Origin: Candidatus Avisuccinivibrio pullicola
GTDB taxonomy: Bacteria; Pseudomonadota; Gammaproteobacteria; Enterobacterales; Succinivibrionaceae
Direction: 5' to 3'
DNA length: 64,000 bases
NCBI GenBank assembly: GCA_018713485.1
Contig: DVOQ01000042.1
Span: forward strand, 1 to 64,000
Shown here: piece by piece, positions 54,187 through 64,000 of the stretch
Layout of the letters: every line of letters begins with the position of its first letter
Numbering within the stretch: position 1 is the first letter of the stretch
The notes under the pieces: generated by a model
Told to the model about the DNA's origin: nothing
Seen by the model: the letters and a program-made list of their open reading frames with translations, nothing else
Databases searched by the model: none
Translations under genes and position numbers: made by a program

Positions 54187-54621
54187 TCAAAACCGCTTTA
54201 AAGCGTGCCATGTAAGAATTTGGTGCAGAATGACAATAATAAAGAAAGCACAAAAATAGATATGGCGTGAAAGAGGTAAATATTTAACGCAAATAAGAAT
54301 CAGCATCCCCATGAGCACATATTTAAAAACCGTGCCTACAATTAAACGCAACACAATAGACGACGCGTGCGTAAGTTTACTGATTAAAAATCCCTGTAAT
54401 AAAAAGTAGGTCAGGGGCAAAACCGCCGACAGAGCCCCCGCAAAAGCGGAGATCAGACACACTTTGATGGAGTAATCTTTCATGAAGGCCCAAAGCGTGA
54501 AGCCGATGAGCACGCTTCCCGTAAGGACAAGGAGCGTTATCAGACTCCTTAAGGTATAGGCAGTAAGCTCACGGGAAGAGCAGTCCTTCTCTTCCCTGCA
54601 GGACTGATGCGGCACGCTCAT
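54187..54621 (-). CDS. atpI: ATP synthase subunit I-like protein
   Basis: Four TM segments; upstream of atpB. Confidence 0.75.
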   Translation of the reverse strand: MSVPHQSCREEKDCSSRELTAYTLRSLITLLVLTGSVLIGFTLWAFMKDYSIKVCLISAFAGALSAVLPLTYFLLQGFLISKLTHASSIVLRLIVGTVFKYVLMGMLILICVKYLPLSRHIYFCAFFIIVILHQILTWHALKRF

Positions 54622-54644
54622 GGGAGAGCTTTTCTGAAAGCTGC

Positions 54645-55628
54645 CTAAAGGTCAGGACGGTCCGTATCCGCAGCGGCACTTTCCTTTTCGAGACCTAAAA
54701 GATCCATGATGGAATGAAGCTGCTCGTCATTGACGTAGGAGAGCGTGAGCTTGCCCTTGCCCTGACCTGAGACCGTAAAGCGCACCTTAGCCCCTCCTAA
54801 AGTCGAGGTGAGACGCTTTTCATAGTCATCGAAGAAGGCCGGACGGGGAGCCTTGTCCTGAGGCTTATCCTCCTGTCCCTGTTCCTTGATCTGCTTTACG
54901 AAAAGCTCGGTCTGACGGACATTGAGCCCCCTCTGCACCACGATCTGTGCGGTCTTGGACTGTAAGGTGGGATCTTCAAGGGCGAGCAGGGCCTTGGCGT
55001 GTCCCATATCAATCTGACCGTTGACGAGATATTCCTTGACCGCCTCGTCAAGGCTGTTTAAACGCAGGAAATTGGCCACCGCCGAGCGCGATTTACCTAA
55101 GGTGAGCGCTAACTGTTCCTGGGTTAAACCTAATTCCTTCATCATGGTGCTGAAAGCCTGGGCCTGCTCCAGGGGATTTAAATCCTCGCGCTGCAGGTTC
55201 TCCACGAGGGCAATCGCGTACGCCTTGGCCTCTAACACATCGGTAACGATACAGGGAACCGCGTTAAGACCGGCCATTTTCGCGGCGCGGTAACGACGCT
55301 CTCCGCAGATGATCTCAAACTGACCGTCATGGCTTTTGCGCACTAAGAGCGGATCTAAAACGCCGTGCTCCTTTATGGACTGACAGAGTTCGGTGATGGT
55401 GTCATCGTTAAAGAACTGACGGGGCTGATAGCGCGAGGGGATGAGCTTCGAGAGCGGAATGCTCACCATCCCCTTATCGGAGGAAGGCAGACCGTCAGCC
55501 TGAGACTCATCCTTGTCCCTGGCGCCAAAAACCGGCATGGGACTTACTTCGGAGTTTAACTGCTCTTTTTTCTGACGGGCAGTTCTGCTCTCGCTTAACA
55601 GGGCATTCAGGGGACGTCCAAGGGCCAC
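54645..55628 (-). CDS. parB: Chromosome partitioning protein ParB
   Basis: LIPSRYQPRQFF; CGERRYRAAKMAGL; ALVENLQREDLNPLEQA; HTH region. Confidence 0.97.
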   Translation of the reverse strand: MALGRPLNALLSESRTARQKKEQLNSEVSPMPVFGARDKDESQADGLPSSDKGMVSIPLSKLIPSRYQPRQFFNDDTITELCQSIKEHGVLDPLLVRKSHDGQFEIICGERRYRAAKMAGLNAVPCIVTDVLEAKAYAIALVENLQREDLNPLEQAQAFSTMMKELGLTQEQLALTLGKSRSAVANFLRLNSLDEAVKEYLVNGQIDMGHAKALLALEDPTLQSKTAQIVVQRGLNVRQTELFVKQIKEQGQEDKPQDKAPRPAFFDDYEKRLTSTLGGAKVRFTVSGQGKGKLTLSYVNDEQLHSIMDLLGLEKESAAADTDRPDL

Positions 55629-55694
55629 GGTGCGCTCCTTTATTCTTCTTAACTAAAAACTGTGGTTAGCTTATCACCATCCTCAGTCCGGAAC

Positions 55695-56483
55695 TTAAGC
55701 TTCTGACGAGGAGGTCTGACTGTCCTTCTCGATAATTTCGGCAGCGAGGGCTAAATAGGCCTTGGAACCTACCGAGGACTTATCGTAATACATGGCAGGT
55801 TTGCCAAAGGACGGGGCCTCGGCTAAGCGCACGTTACGCGGAATGACGGTACGGTACACGAGATCGCCGAAATTGTTCTTAAGCTCATCGGACACTTCCG
55901 AGGAGAGACGGTTACGGTTATCGAACATGGTGCGCAGGATACCCTCAATCTTGAGTTTGGGGTTCACCGCGTGGGCTAACTGATCGACGGTATCGATAAG
56001 TAGCGTGAGACCCTCCAGGGCAAAGTACTCGCACTGTAAGGGCACCAGGATGCTGTCGGCAGCGCACATGGCGTTCACCGTGAGCAGGTTGAGACTGGGC
56101 GGACAGTCGATGAGGATGTAATCGTAATTGCCCTCGACTTCCTTTAAGGCATTCTTTAAACGGAACTCACGGGCTAAATAATCTAAAAGCTTGACCTCGG
56201 CGGCGGTGAGATCCTCGTTGGAGGGGACTAAATGGAAGGCGCCGTTGGTCTTGTCGATGATCACGTCACGGATATCAAGGCCGTCAATTAAGACCTGACA
56301 GACCGTATTGTCTTCTAATTCAAACTTGTTGACACCCGAGGCCATGGTGGCGTTACCCTGGGGATCGCAGTCCACCACCAGCACGCGTTTTTGCATGGCG
56401 GCTAAGGAAGCGGCGAGGTTAACGCAGGTGGTAGTCTTGCCCACACCGCCTTTCTGATTGGCAATTGCAATGATTTTAGCCAT
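55695..56483 (-). CDS. parA: Chromosome partitioning ATPase ParA/Soj
   Basis: MAKIIAIANQKGGVGKTTTCVNLAASLA. Confidence 0.98.
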   Translation of the reverse strand: MAKIIAIANQKGGVGKTTTCVNLAASLAAMQKRVLVVDCDPQGNATMASGVNKFELEDNTVCQVLIDGLDIRDVIIDKTNGAFHLVPSNEDLTAAEVKLLDYLAREFRLKNALKEVEGNYDYILIDCPPSLNLLTVNAMCAADSILVPLQCEYFALEGLTLLIDTVDQLAHAVNPKLKIEGILRTMFDNRNRLSSEVSDELKNNFGDLVYRTVIPRNVRLAEAPSFGKPAMYYDKSSVGSKAYLALAAEIIEKDSQTSSSEA

Positions 56484-56495
56484 GACACTGTCTCT

Positions 56496-57131
56496 TTACT
56501 GTTTATCGCGAACCAGGAACACCGCCTGACGGGTGGCGTCAAGCATAGGAACCGTAAGGTGCCTGATCTCCTTAATTTTAACACCTGGAGGAAGGTCCTT
56601 TAACTCTTCCTCACTGAGATTTGCCTTCATGGCCAGCATCCGGCCCTCCTCACCCAGGATGGGAAGACTCCAGGTAGCCATGCGGCCCAGGGGCGCAAAA
56701 GCCCGCGATACCACCTCATCGAAGGTGCGGTTACGGATCTTTTCCACCCTCGAGAGCATCACCTTGACGTTTTTAAGCTTCAGGGAGGTAATGGCGGCCG
56801 TCACGAAAGACAGTTTCTTGCCCACCGAATCAATGAGGGTGAACTGACGGTCAGGATTGAGGATGGCGAGCACTAAACCGGGGAACCCCGCGCCCGTCCC
56901 CACATCGGCGATGTCCTCGCCCTCTAATAAGGGACTTATCACGGCGCTGTCGAGAATGTGCAGCACGATCATTTCCTCACGCGTGCGTACTGCGGTGAGG
57001 TTTAAGCGGGCATTCCAGACGGAAAGCATCTCCACTAACTGTAACAGCTTATCCTCCATGTCGGGGGTAAAACTTAATTCCGCCTCCAGAAGGCCGCGGT
57101 GCAGCGAAGCTCTTAAATTCAGATCAGTCAT
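56496..57131 (-). CDS. rsmG: 16S rRNA (guanine(527)-N(7))-methyltransferase
   Basis: [31 protein letters not shown]; next to mnmG. Confidence 0.97.
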   Translation of the reverse strand: MTDLNLRASLHRGLLEAELSFTPDMEDKLLQLVEMLSVWNARLNLTAVRTREEMIVLHILDSAVISPLLEGEDIADVGTGAGFPGLVLAILNPDRQFTLIDSVGKKLSFVTAAITSLKLKNVKVMLSRVEKIRNRTFDEVVSRAFAPLGRMATWSLPILGEEGRMLAMKANLSEEELKDLPPGVKIKEIRHLTVPMLDATRQAVFLVRDKQ

Positions 57132-59079
57132 GGCGCTCCTCCTTAAGAGCTGCTGAAGAAGACAGGGCGTTATCCGGATTTACGTCCCCGCCTACGCGGT
57201 TTAGTAAACCTAATTTCTTTAAATGCACGAGCAGGATGGAAATAGCCGCGGGCGTCACGCCGGAAATACGGGAGGCCATGCCCACGGTCTCGGGCTGAAA
57301 CTCGTTTAATTTCTGCGCCACCTCGTTGGAGAGGGCCTTTAAGGAGAAATAATCAAAATTGCGCGGCAACAGGGTCTTTTCATTGAGTTCGCGCTTTTTA
57401 ATCTCCTCGCGCTCATGGGAAAGATAGCCCTCGTAACGCACCTGAATTTCCACCTGTTCACACGCCTGGGGATCGGCGGCAAGCGGCTCTAACTCACAGG
57501 CCTTAAGCAGGGTCTTCAAATCCGACTCGGGACGGCGCAGGATTTCTTCCAGGGACTGTTCCTTGGAGAGGGGCGTCCTTAGCATGGTATCGGCTAAGGC
57601 CTGACCGGCTCTGGATGCGGGACGGATATAAGTGCTCTTCAGGCGGGCCTTTTCACGCTCGATTTCATTGACCTTGTTTTCAAAACGTCTCCAGCGCTCA
57701 TCGTCAATGAGCTTTAAATCGCGGGCCACGGGGGTTAAACGCAGATCGGCGTTATCCTCGCGCAGCATGAGACGGTATTCGGCACGCGAGGTAAACATGC
57801 GGTACGGCTCACGGGTACCCAGGGTGCAGAGATCGTCCATCATCACGCCCATGTAGGCGGTATGCCTTGACGGGAACCACGGCTTTTCGCCGCGGATATA
57901 GAGCACGGCATTGATACCGGCTAACAGCCCCTGGGCGGCGGCTTCCTCATAACCGGTGGTACCGTTGACCTGTCCTGCAAGGAAGAGTCCCGGAACCTTC
58001 TTGGACTGCATGGAAACCGACAGCTCGCGCGGATCGTAAAAATCGTACTCGATGGCGTAACCGGGGCGCACGATCTCCACGTTCTCCAGGCCCTCAATGG
58101 AGCGGATAAACTTTTCCTGAATGTCAAAGGGCAGGGAAGTGGAAATACCGTTGGGATACACGAGAGGCGAGGTCAGCCCCTCAGGCTCAATGAAGATCTG
58201 ATGCGAGTCACGGTTCGGATAGCGCACCACCTTATCCTCGATGGACGGGCAGTAACGCGGCCCCGTGGACTTGATGACGCCCGAATATAAGGGACTTCTG
58301 TCAAGTCCCGAGCGGATGATGTCATGGGTACGCTCGTTGGTGCGCGTGATGTGGCAGGTCACCTGCGTGGGATGCACAGAGGGATCATCCATAAAGGAGA
58401 AAACGGGCAGCGGCTCTTCAAAGCCCTGCGAGAGCATTTTGGAGTAATCGATGGTGGAGGCTAACAGTCTTGCGGGGGTACCGGTCTTGAGACGGCCTAC
58501 CTTGAGACCTAAGGACTTCAGGTTCTCGGCAAGGCGCACCGAGGCCGGATCGCCGGCGCGGCCTCCTGAGTAATGCTGAAGGCCGATATGAATGAGACCG
58601 TTGAGGAAGGTACCGGCGCAGATCACCACGGCCGGCGCGTAAAAACGGATCCCGGCTGCGGTATCCACGCCTTTAAGGGTGGAACCGTCAAAGAGGAGTT
58701 CCGTGCAGGGCTGCTGAAAGAGATGTAAATGCGGATAAGCGCTTAAGCGTTTGCGGATCACCTCTTTATAGAGATGACGATCGGTCTGGGCGCGCGTGGC
58801 ACGGACGGCGGGACCTTTGGAAGAGTTTAAAGTGCGAAACTGAATGCCGGCACGGTCAATGGCCTGCGGAGCGACACCGCCCATGGCGTCAATCTCGCGC
58901 AGTAAATGACCCTTGCCGATCCCGCCAAAGGCTGGGTTACAGGACATCTCGCCTACGGTTTCCAGATTATGGGTGAGAAGTAAGGTCTCAGCGCCCATTC
59001 TCGCGGCGGCCGCGGCGGCCTCAATTCCGGCGTGTCCGGCACCGATCACGATGACGTCAAATGCTCGCTTGCTTTCCAT
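57124..59079 (-). CDS. mnmG: tRNA modification FAD-dependent protein MnmG
   Basis: [59 protein letters not shown]. Confidence 0.99.
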   Translation of the reverse strand: MESKRAFDVIVIGAGHAGIEAAAAAARMGAETLLLTHNLETVGEMSCNPAFGGIGKGHLLREIDAMGGVAPQAIDRAGIQFRTLNSSKGPAVRATRAQTDRHLYKEVIRKRLSAYPHLHLFQQPCTELLFDGSTLKGVDTAAGIRFYAPAVVICAGTFLNGLIHIGLQHYSGGRAGDPASVRLAENLKSLGLKVGRLKTGTPARLLASTIDYSKMLSQGFEEPLPVFSFMDDPSVHPTQVTCHITRTNERTHDIIRSGLDRSPLYSGVIKSTGPRYCPSIEDKVVRYPNRDSHQIFIEPEGLTSPLVYPNGISTSLPFDIQEKFIRSIEGLENVEIVRPGYAIEYDFYDPRELSVSMQSKKVPGLFLAGQVNGTTGYEEAAAQGLLAGINAVLYIRGEKPWFPSRHTAYMGVMMDDLCTLGTREPYRMFTSRAEYRLMLREDNADLRLTPVARDLKLIDDERWRRFENKVNEIEREKARLKSTYIRPASRAGQALADTMLRTPLSKEQSLEEILRRPESDLKTLLKACELEPLAADPQACEQVEIQVRYEGYLSHEREEIKKRELNEKTLLPRNFDYFSLKALSNEVAQKLNEFQPETVGMASRISGVTPAAISILLVHLKKLGLLNRVGGDVNPDNALSSSAALKEERHD

Positions 59080-59315
59080 GGTTTAAGAGATTACTCGTAC
59101 TGACTTACGGAAGGATTGTCTTAAAAACGCGTCATTCTACCATCATTGCACGGTATATGAAGCGCTACTCTTAGTGATTAGCAGATACGCATGAAACTCA
59201 TGCCCGACACTTTTTCTAGGCCCAAAAACTCTCGTAACACATCATTGAAAGGTCAGTGGAGAAATGATATTTGCGAGATCAGTCTTTCATTGAAGACAGA
59301 TAGCAAGATCTTATA

Positions 59316-59594
59316 TCAGAATAAATCGCTGTGAGTTCCTGTTCTGATCAACTTCAGGATCAGCGTCTCACGGATCACCTGATATATAAGAAGCCAGTCT
59401 GGATCTATGTAGCATTCTCTCATATCCTTAAAATTACGTGAGTTCGTAAGAGCATGATCCTTGTATTGTACGGGCAGAGACAGTTCATTACATAGCATTG
59501 TGACGACCATCTCTAGTTTTTCAGGATTCAATCCTCTTCTAAGTGCAAGTTTGTAATCACGCTTAAACTGTCCTGTAAACTGCGGTTTAAGCAT
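59316..59594 (-). CDS. YafQ/RelE-superfamily toxin
   Basis: TGQFKRDYKLALRRGLNPEKLE...YKDHALTNSRNFKDMRECYIDPDWLLIYQV; overlaps the antitoxin by 8 nt. Confidence 0.9.
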   Translation of the reverse strand: MLKPQFTGQFKRDYKLALRRGLNPEKLEMVVTMLCNELSLPVQYKDHALTNSRNFKDMRECYIDPDWLLIYQVIRETLILKLIRTGTHSDLF

Positions 59595-59853
59595 TCAGTG
59601 CCTCCATCATTTCACGGATACTGTTATATGGGCCGTGCATGTCCTCATTTTTTTCAGCGGCTTCCATTGCAGCGTAAGTAACGGAGTTAGGTTCATCGGC
59701 TTTTACCTCAAAGGGCAGACCGTGGCATCTTAGAGCCTGTCTATAGAAAATACCTGTAGCAGTACTCAGATCCATACCGAGGGACTTAAAGAGGGCTGCA
59801 GCCTGTGTTTTAAGTTCAGGTTCCATTCTGAGTGTCATATTAACCTTCGACAT
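59587..59853 (-). CDS. DinJ/RelB-family antitoxin
   Basis: MSKVNMTLRMEPELKTQAAALFKSLGMDLSTATGIFYRQALRCHGLPFEV. Confidence 0.92.
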   Translation of the reverse strand: MSKVNMTLRMEPELKTQAAALFKSLGMDLSTATGIFYRQALRCHGLPFEVKADEPNSVTYAAMEAAEKNEDMHGPYNSIREMMEALNA

Positions 59854-60204
59854 AAGTATTCCTTCCTGCTTTATATGCTGTTTTATTGATTATATTTCAT
59901 TTGTAATGCATTCGCAACGCAAATAGATCTAATTTACAGTTTGAAGCTTCGTAAACTCTTATGGCGATATCATCCTGTATTACAGAATATGGAACGCAGC
60001 GATGGCATATAGCATCAGATAGACATTAGATGCTACTGAAAGAGGAAGTAACGAAATCACATAGATGTAGCTCCTCAGAGTGCGATGCTCGCCATGCGCT
60101 GTTCTAAATGAAGCTGTACCTTAAGAGATAGCACTCGTACTGTCCTATCCTGCGTTCTTAATCCCCTCGCTCTTTAAGTAAACAGGATCTTATATACATA
60201 CTTA

Positions 60205-60219
60205 TTTATATATTCTCTT
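60205..60219. repeat. Copy 1 of TTTATATATTCTCTT
   Basis: Identical 15-mer at 61726-61740, each in an AT-rich, pyrimidine-rich stretch flanking the orphan CDS. Confidence 0.7.
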
Positions 60220-60448
60220 TCTTATCTTCTTTATGCTTTAAGAAGGCGTGGTTTTATAAAAAAACTCTTCAGGAACAATAAGTTACTTAAAGCAAGTGGC
60301 GTTAACAAGCCTCAGGGACGCTGTGGCGGCCCTGTGTGGAAAGAGGACTTTCATAAAAGCTTTATTTTTATATGCGTTCAGGGCACAGCGCTTACACCTT
60401 GAACTTACGGCTTTGTTAACACTTACTGAAAGCATTTGGAAGAGCGTT

Positions 60449-61669
60449 TTAAATACCGTGTGTTAAGTCATGACTTCCCAGTTCCTCAAGGCTTAGAGGC
60501 TTTACAGCGTCGCTGTGGGATGTGACGGGAACTGAAGCTGCCGCATCAGGATGAGCGCTTACCTCCTGAAAACGGGAGATCCCCTCTGGGCTTACCTTCC
60601 ACACGACGGACCGTGGCGTGCGGTAGCCACTTAAAAAGAGGGTCAGGCGCTCATCTAAAGGCAGAAAACGCGCTTCGTGAAAGGCAAGCAGCTTCTCGAT
60701 TTCCCTGCGATCGGCGGGATTGGCCTTAAAGGGACCGGCTAAGTAGAGGCGTAACCGGTAGAGGATGGTGGCGTAAACAGCGCTCATGACGGAAGTAAGC
60801 GGCACGATAAGCTTTTCTTCTAAAGTCCAGTCCCGGCTGTAGCTTAAGGTAGTGCCCTGCACGGTAGTGACCATTTCGCTAAAGGTAAAGAGCAGCGCGA
60901 CCTTTAAAGAACGTTCTAAGAGCGCGTACTCACTTTCACCGATGAGAGCCGCGGCTTCACGGGCTTCGCTTAAGGCGCGGAGACGGTCTCTAACCTTAAG
61001 TTCAGGAAGGGTAGCTAAGAGCCGTGACACGGTAAGCACTTCCTGATGCAGTTCGCGCGAGATCCCGTTCAGGGCATCCCTGTCGGCTGCGGTGAGGTTA
61101 TCGCTTAGAAGGTAAAAACGCAGCCTGTCGTAAAGATCCTCGTACTGCGCCTCACGGCGCGCCTCGTTCTCAAGCGCGGTACTTTTAAGCAGCGCCTCTA
61201 TACCCTGTAACAGCGCCTCGGAGGCCGGTGAGGCACTGTCCCCAAGCAGGAGCAGCGCCACGTCTAAGGCCACCATTGGACTTAAGGCATCGCGGGCGAC
61301 GTCTTTTAAGGCCAGGATCTTGGTGAGCCGTCCTTCTTTAGTGAGTACATTGCCGTTTAAGAGCGCCTTGCGCACATCGGTGATGATCTCGGGAGAGAGT
61401 TTTTCCTCAAGGAGGATCACGCCTTTCTGTCCGCTCTTGCCTAAGGAGAGCAGCGTCTCCTTAAGCGATGCATCGTTCTCAAGAGCCGTGCTGAGTTTCC
61501 CCTTGTCCGATACCGCTCCTTTTAAGGGCAGAAAGAAAGGCTCTCCCTTAAGTTCCCGTCCTGCACTCTGATAGGCGCTTGCCTTAAATAAACGCGCCTT
61601 TGTGATCTCCTCGTCAAAACGCTGCCGTGAGGCGCTGAAAGGATGAATGAGCGTACTGAGACTTACCAT
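60449..61669 (-). CDS. Orphan protein of unknown family (406 aa)
   Basis: ORF start ATG at 61669 (MVSLSTLIHPFS) with RBS AAGGAGGACC immediately upstream; no family recognised. Confidence 0.75.
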   Translation of the reverse strand: MVSLSTLIHPFSASRQRFDEEITKARLFKASAYQSAGRELKGEPFFLPLKGAVSDKGKLSTALENDASLKETLLSLGKSGQKGVILLEEKLSPEIITDVRKALLNGNVLTKEGRLTKILALKDVARDALSPMVALDVALLLLGDSASPASEALLQGIEALLKSTALENEARREAQYEDLYDRLRFYLLSDNLTAADRDALNGISRELHQEVLTVSRLLATLPELKVRDRLRALSEAREAAALIGESEYALLERSLKVALLFTFSEMVTTVQGTTLSYSRDWTLEEKLIVPLTSVMSAVYATILYRLRLYLAGPFKANPADRREIEKLLAFHEARFLPLDERLTLFLSGYRTPRSVVWKVSPEGISRFQEVSAHPDAAASVPVTSHSDAVKPLSLEELGSHDLTHGI

Positions 61670-61699
61670 GGGTCCTCCTTCTTTTAACAACCGCCGTCC

Positions 61700-62280
61700 T
61701 GAAGATAATAAATTATATATACCTCTTTATATATTCTCTTCTTCTTTATCTTTAGGCACACGGAAAAACGTGGAAAAGTGCGAAAGGTCAGATGCTGCCT
61801 GTTCTGCAGTGGTGGCTTGCATCGCTAAGTAAGTCTTAATTGCCGCTTAAAAGAGGGTGGAAAAATGACCTTTTAGTAAAAGGCTAAAAACTCTCTGCAT
61901 TTTAGACACTTTTCCTTAACACTCAATTAAATGGCTGCTGACAGCTTACGCACAGCGTGGCTTTAAAGTAGAAAAGCTGTGGATCGCGTTTATTTTGTGG
62001 GAAAAACCGTGGGTTGTGTACAGTCAAAGCTGTAGTATACAAGTTAATTTATTGATTTTAAAAGATAAAATCTTAAGTGTGGGAAATTAAGACTGTGGGA
62101 AAATGCGCTTTTTCCAAGCTGAAAAAGTCCCCCGGGGATGCCTTTTTTCCACTTTTTTACGCGGTTGTGGCCGCTTGCTGAGCGCCACGGTTCTTTATTA
62201 ATGCATCTCTAAGGTGCGGGAGCGGCACCACAGGGGCCCACTTTCAGTACAATAGGTTCTTAAAAGACATAGCAAGCTGG
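61700..62280. other. Candidate chromosomal replication origin (oriC)
   Basis: AT-rich non-coding DNA upstream of mnmG; DnaA-box-like motifs at 61769-61777, 61856-61864, 61978-61986, 61996-62004, 62078-62086, 62094-62102 and 62145-62153; AT-rich runs near 61711-61755 and 62041-62075; inverted repeat GATTTTA-N5-TAAAATC at 62054-62072. Confidence 0.5.
61726..61740. repeat. Copy 2 of TTTATATATTCTCTT
   Basis: Identical to 60205-60219. Confidence 0.7.
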
Positions 62281-62288
62281 AGTAGCGC

Positions 62289-63461
62289 ATGACCAAAGTA
62301 TGTGTCGTGGGAGCAGGTTACGTGGGCATGTCCCTGTCCGTGCTGCTCTCCCTCAAAAACGAAGTGCGGGTGCTGGAAATCAATGCGACCCGTGTGCAGC
62401 AGATCAATGAGCGGGTAAGTCCCATTCAGGATCAGGAAATCAGCGCTTATTTAAAGGAGAAGGAGCTGCATTTAAGCGCCACCACCGATCCGGTAACCGC
62501 GCTTAAGGACGCCGAGGTGGTGATCGTGGCCACCCCTACCAATTACGATCCGCACTTAAACAGCTTTGACGTAAGCTCGGTGGATAATGCCATCGACAAT
62601 GCCCTCAAGTTTGCGCAGGATGCGCAGATCGTCGTCAAAAGTACCCTGCCGGTCGGCTTTACCGAAAAAGAAAGCGTCAAAAGGCACATTGCCAATCTGC
62701 ATTTTTCGCCGGAGTTCCTGAGAGAAGGCCGTGCCCTCTATGACAATCTCTATCCCTCGCGCATTATCGTGGGTACCCGTAACAAGGCCTTTGGCGAGAA
62801 GTTTGCCGCGCTCTTAAGAGAATCGTGCCTGAAGCCTGACGTGCCATACATTCTGATGCAGCCTACCGAGGCCGAAAGCGTCAAGCTCTTTTCCAATACC
62901 TATCTGGCCTTACGCGTTTCCTTCTTCAATGAGCTCGATTCCTATGCCTTAAAGAAGGGGCTTGATCCGCGCGCCATCATCCGCGGCGTGTGTCTTGATC
63001 CGCGCATTGGCGATTTCTATAACAATCCCTCCTTTGGTTATGGCGGTTACTGCCTGCCTAAGGACACCAAGCAGCTGCTGGCCAATTTCGAGCACGTGCC
63101 CAATTCCATCATTCAGGCGATCGTGGACGCCAACCGCGTGCGCAAGGACTTTATCGCCGATGACATTTACAGCCGTAACCCGAAAAAGGTGGGTATTTAC
63201 CGCCTCATCATGAAATCGGGATCGGACAATTTCCGTGATTCCTCCATTCAAGGCGTGATGAAGCGTCTGAAGTCCCGCGGCCTTGAGGTGGTCGTCTATG
63301 AGCCCTTATTAAAGGAAGAGCGTTTCTTTAATTCCGTGGTGGAGCGGGATTTACAGAAATTCAAGGACGAATGCGATCTCATCGTCGCCAACCGCATGGG
63401 GCCGGAACTTGATGACGTGCGCTCCAAGATCTATACCCGCGATCTGTTCCATATCGTCTGA
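62289..63461 (+). CDS. ugd: UDP-glucose 6-dehydrogenase
   Basis: [38 protein letters not shown]. Confidence 0.96.
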   Translation: MTKVCVVGAGYVGMSLSVLLSLKNEVRVLEINATRVQQINERVSPIQDQEISAYLKEKELHLSATTDPVTALKDAEVVIVATPTNYDPHLNSFDVSSVDNAIDNALKFAQDAQIVVKSTLPVGFTEKESVKRHIANLHFSPEFLREGRALYDNLYPSRIIVGTRNKAFGEKFAALLRESCLKPDVPYILMQPTEAESVKLFSNTYLALRVSFFNELDSYALKKGLDPRAIIRGVCLDPRIGDFYNNPSFGYGGYCLPKDTKQLLANFEHVPNSIIQAIVDANRVRKDFIADDIYSRNPKKVGIYRLIMKSGSDNFRDSSIQGVMKRLKSRGLEVVVYEPLLKEERFFNSVVERDLQKFKDECDLIVANRMGPELDDVRSKIYTRDLFHIV

Positions 63462-63469
63462 TCTGCCGT

Positions 63470-63491
63470 ACTCCCTGCCCGCGCAGGGAGT
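63470..63491. terminator. Hairpin between convergent ugd and the glycosyltransferase gene
   Basis: ACTCCCTGC-CCGC-GCAGGGAGT, 9-bp perfect stem; no clear T-tract. Confidence 0.55.
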
Positions 63492-63495
63492 TACC

Positions 63496-64000
63496 TCATA
63501 CGTTCAGCAGCCCCTGATAGAGACTTAAATAAGCCCTGGCCATGTTCTCGGGGCTGTGTTCCCGCGCCACCTGATACCCGCCTGCAATCAGCTTTTCCCT
63601 GAAGGCCTGATCCTTTCTGATTCTGAGAATGGCCTGGGCTAAGGCCTTGGCGTCTTGGCGCTCTATGAGCACGCCGCTCTCCCCGTCTTTCACGATATCG
63701 GGAATGCCATCCACGTTGGTGGCCACGATGGGCACGCCCTGTTCCATGACGTCTAGGAGCACGCTGCCTAAGCCCTCAAAATTGGAGGGGAAGGCGAAGA
63801 CATCGAAGGCGGCGAGATAGTCCACCACGTTACTGACAAAGCCCCTTAAGATTAAGCGGTCCTCAATGGCGAGGGAGCGCGCCTGCTCTTTAAATAAGTT
63901 TTCATCCTCGCCCTTACCTAGAAAGAGCAGCTTTAAATTGGGGATCTCCTCCTGAAGCTGCGCGGCGGCCCTTAAAATGACGCTCTGTCCCTTATGCCGG
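63496..64000 (-). CDS. Glycosyltransferase family 4-like protein, C-terminal part (cut by window edge)
   Basis: FAFPSNFEGLGSVLLDVMEQGVPIVATNVDGIPDIV; frame stays open to the window end (RHKGQSVILRAAAQLQEEIPNLKLLFLGKGE). Confidence 0.9.
   Translation of the reverse strand, partial: RHKGQSVILRAAAQLQEEIPNLKLLFLGKGEDENLFKEQARSLAIEDRLILRGFVSNVVDYLAAFDVFAFPSNFEGLGSVLLDVMEQGVPIVATNVDGIPDIVKDGESGVLIERQDAKALAQAILRIRKDQAFREKLIAGGYQVAREHSPENMARAYLSLYQGLLNV

Noticed and set aside
59870-59950. Possible palindromic operator around AATGCATT upstream of the antitoxin
   Set aside because: Only an 8-bp core is symmetric; flanks do not pair well enough to claim an operator.
59854-60448. Possible CRISPR array or ncRNA in the AT-rich gap
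   Set aside because: No regularly spaced repeats; no recognisable ncRNA fold or tRNA signature.

Overview
The window looks like about 55% GC gammaproteobacterial chromosome, probably Succinivibrionaceae-like (taxonomy is inferred from gene content only). It is densely coding and lies beside a likely replication origin.

Main blocks:
(1) 0.6-18.3 kb, minus strand: a tightly packed 11-gene operon. It encodes a SrfB-like actin/Hsp70-fold ATPase, a SrfC-like dynamin-type GTPase and a SrfA-like membrane protein. With these are two VWA proteins, a MacB/LolCDE-like ABC ATPase and FtsX-type permease pair, an FGE/SUMF1-like protein that appears to lack the catalytic cysteines, a TM-linker protein and two coiled-coil lipoproteins. 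This is the best candidate for an undescribed system: an envelope-spanning NTPase/VWA complex.
(2) 18.4-22.7 kb: mlaFEDCB plus an MFS gene.
(3) 23-31.5 kb: kdsD-kdsC-lptCAB-rpoN-hpf-ptsN-[Rpn nuclease]-rapZ.
(4) 31.5-40.7 kb: ilvD-family gene, extended rpoH, cydC, cydD, cydX (30 aa, missed by the ORF track), cydB and cydA.
(5) 40.8-47.4 kb: exbB/exbD/tonB with a convergent TonB-dependent receptor, ftsY, rsmD and an HD-domain protein.
(6) 47.5-59.1 kb: the atp operon, parB/parA, rsmG and mnmG.
(7) 59.1-62.3 kb: a DinJ/YafQ-like toxin-antitoxin pair, an orphan 406-aa gene and AT-rich non-coding DNA with DnaA-box-like motifs (candidate oriC).
(8) ugd and the C-terminal part of a glycosyltransferase.

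A second cluster of the same DnaA-box-like motifs, including a 19/21-nt match to the candidate origin, lies inside the cydD coding sequence in a non-conserved linker. All family calls are from reading the protein sequences by eye; no database search was run.
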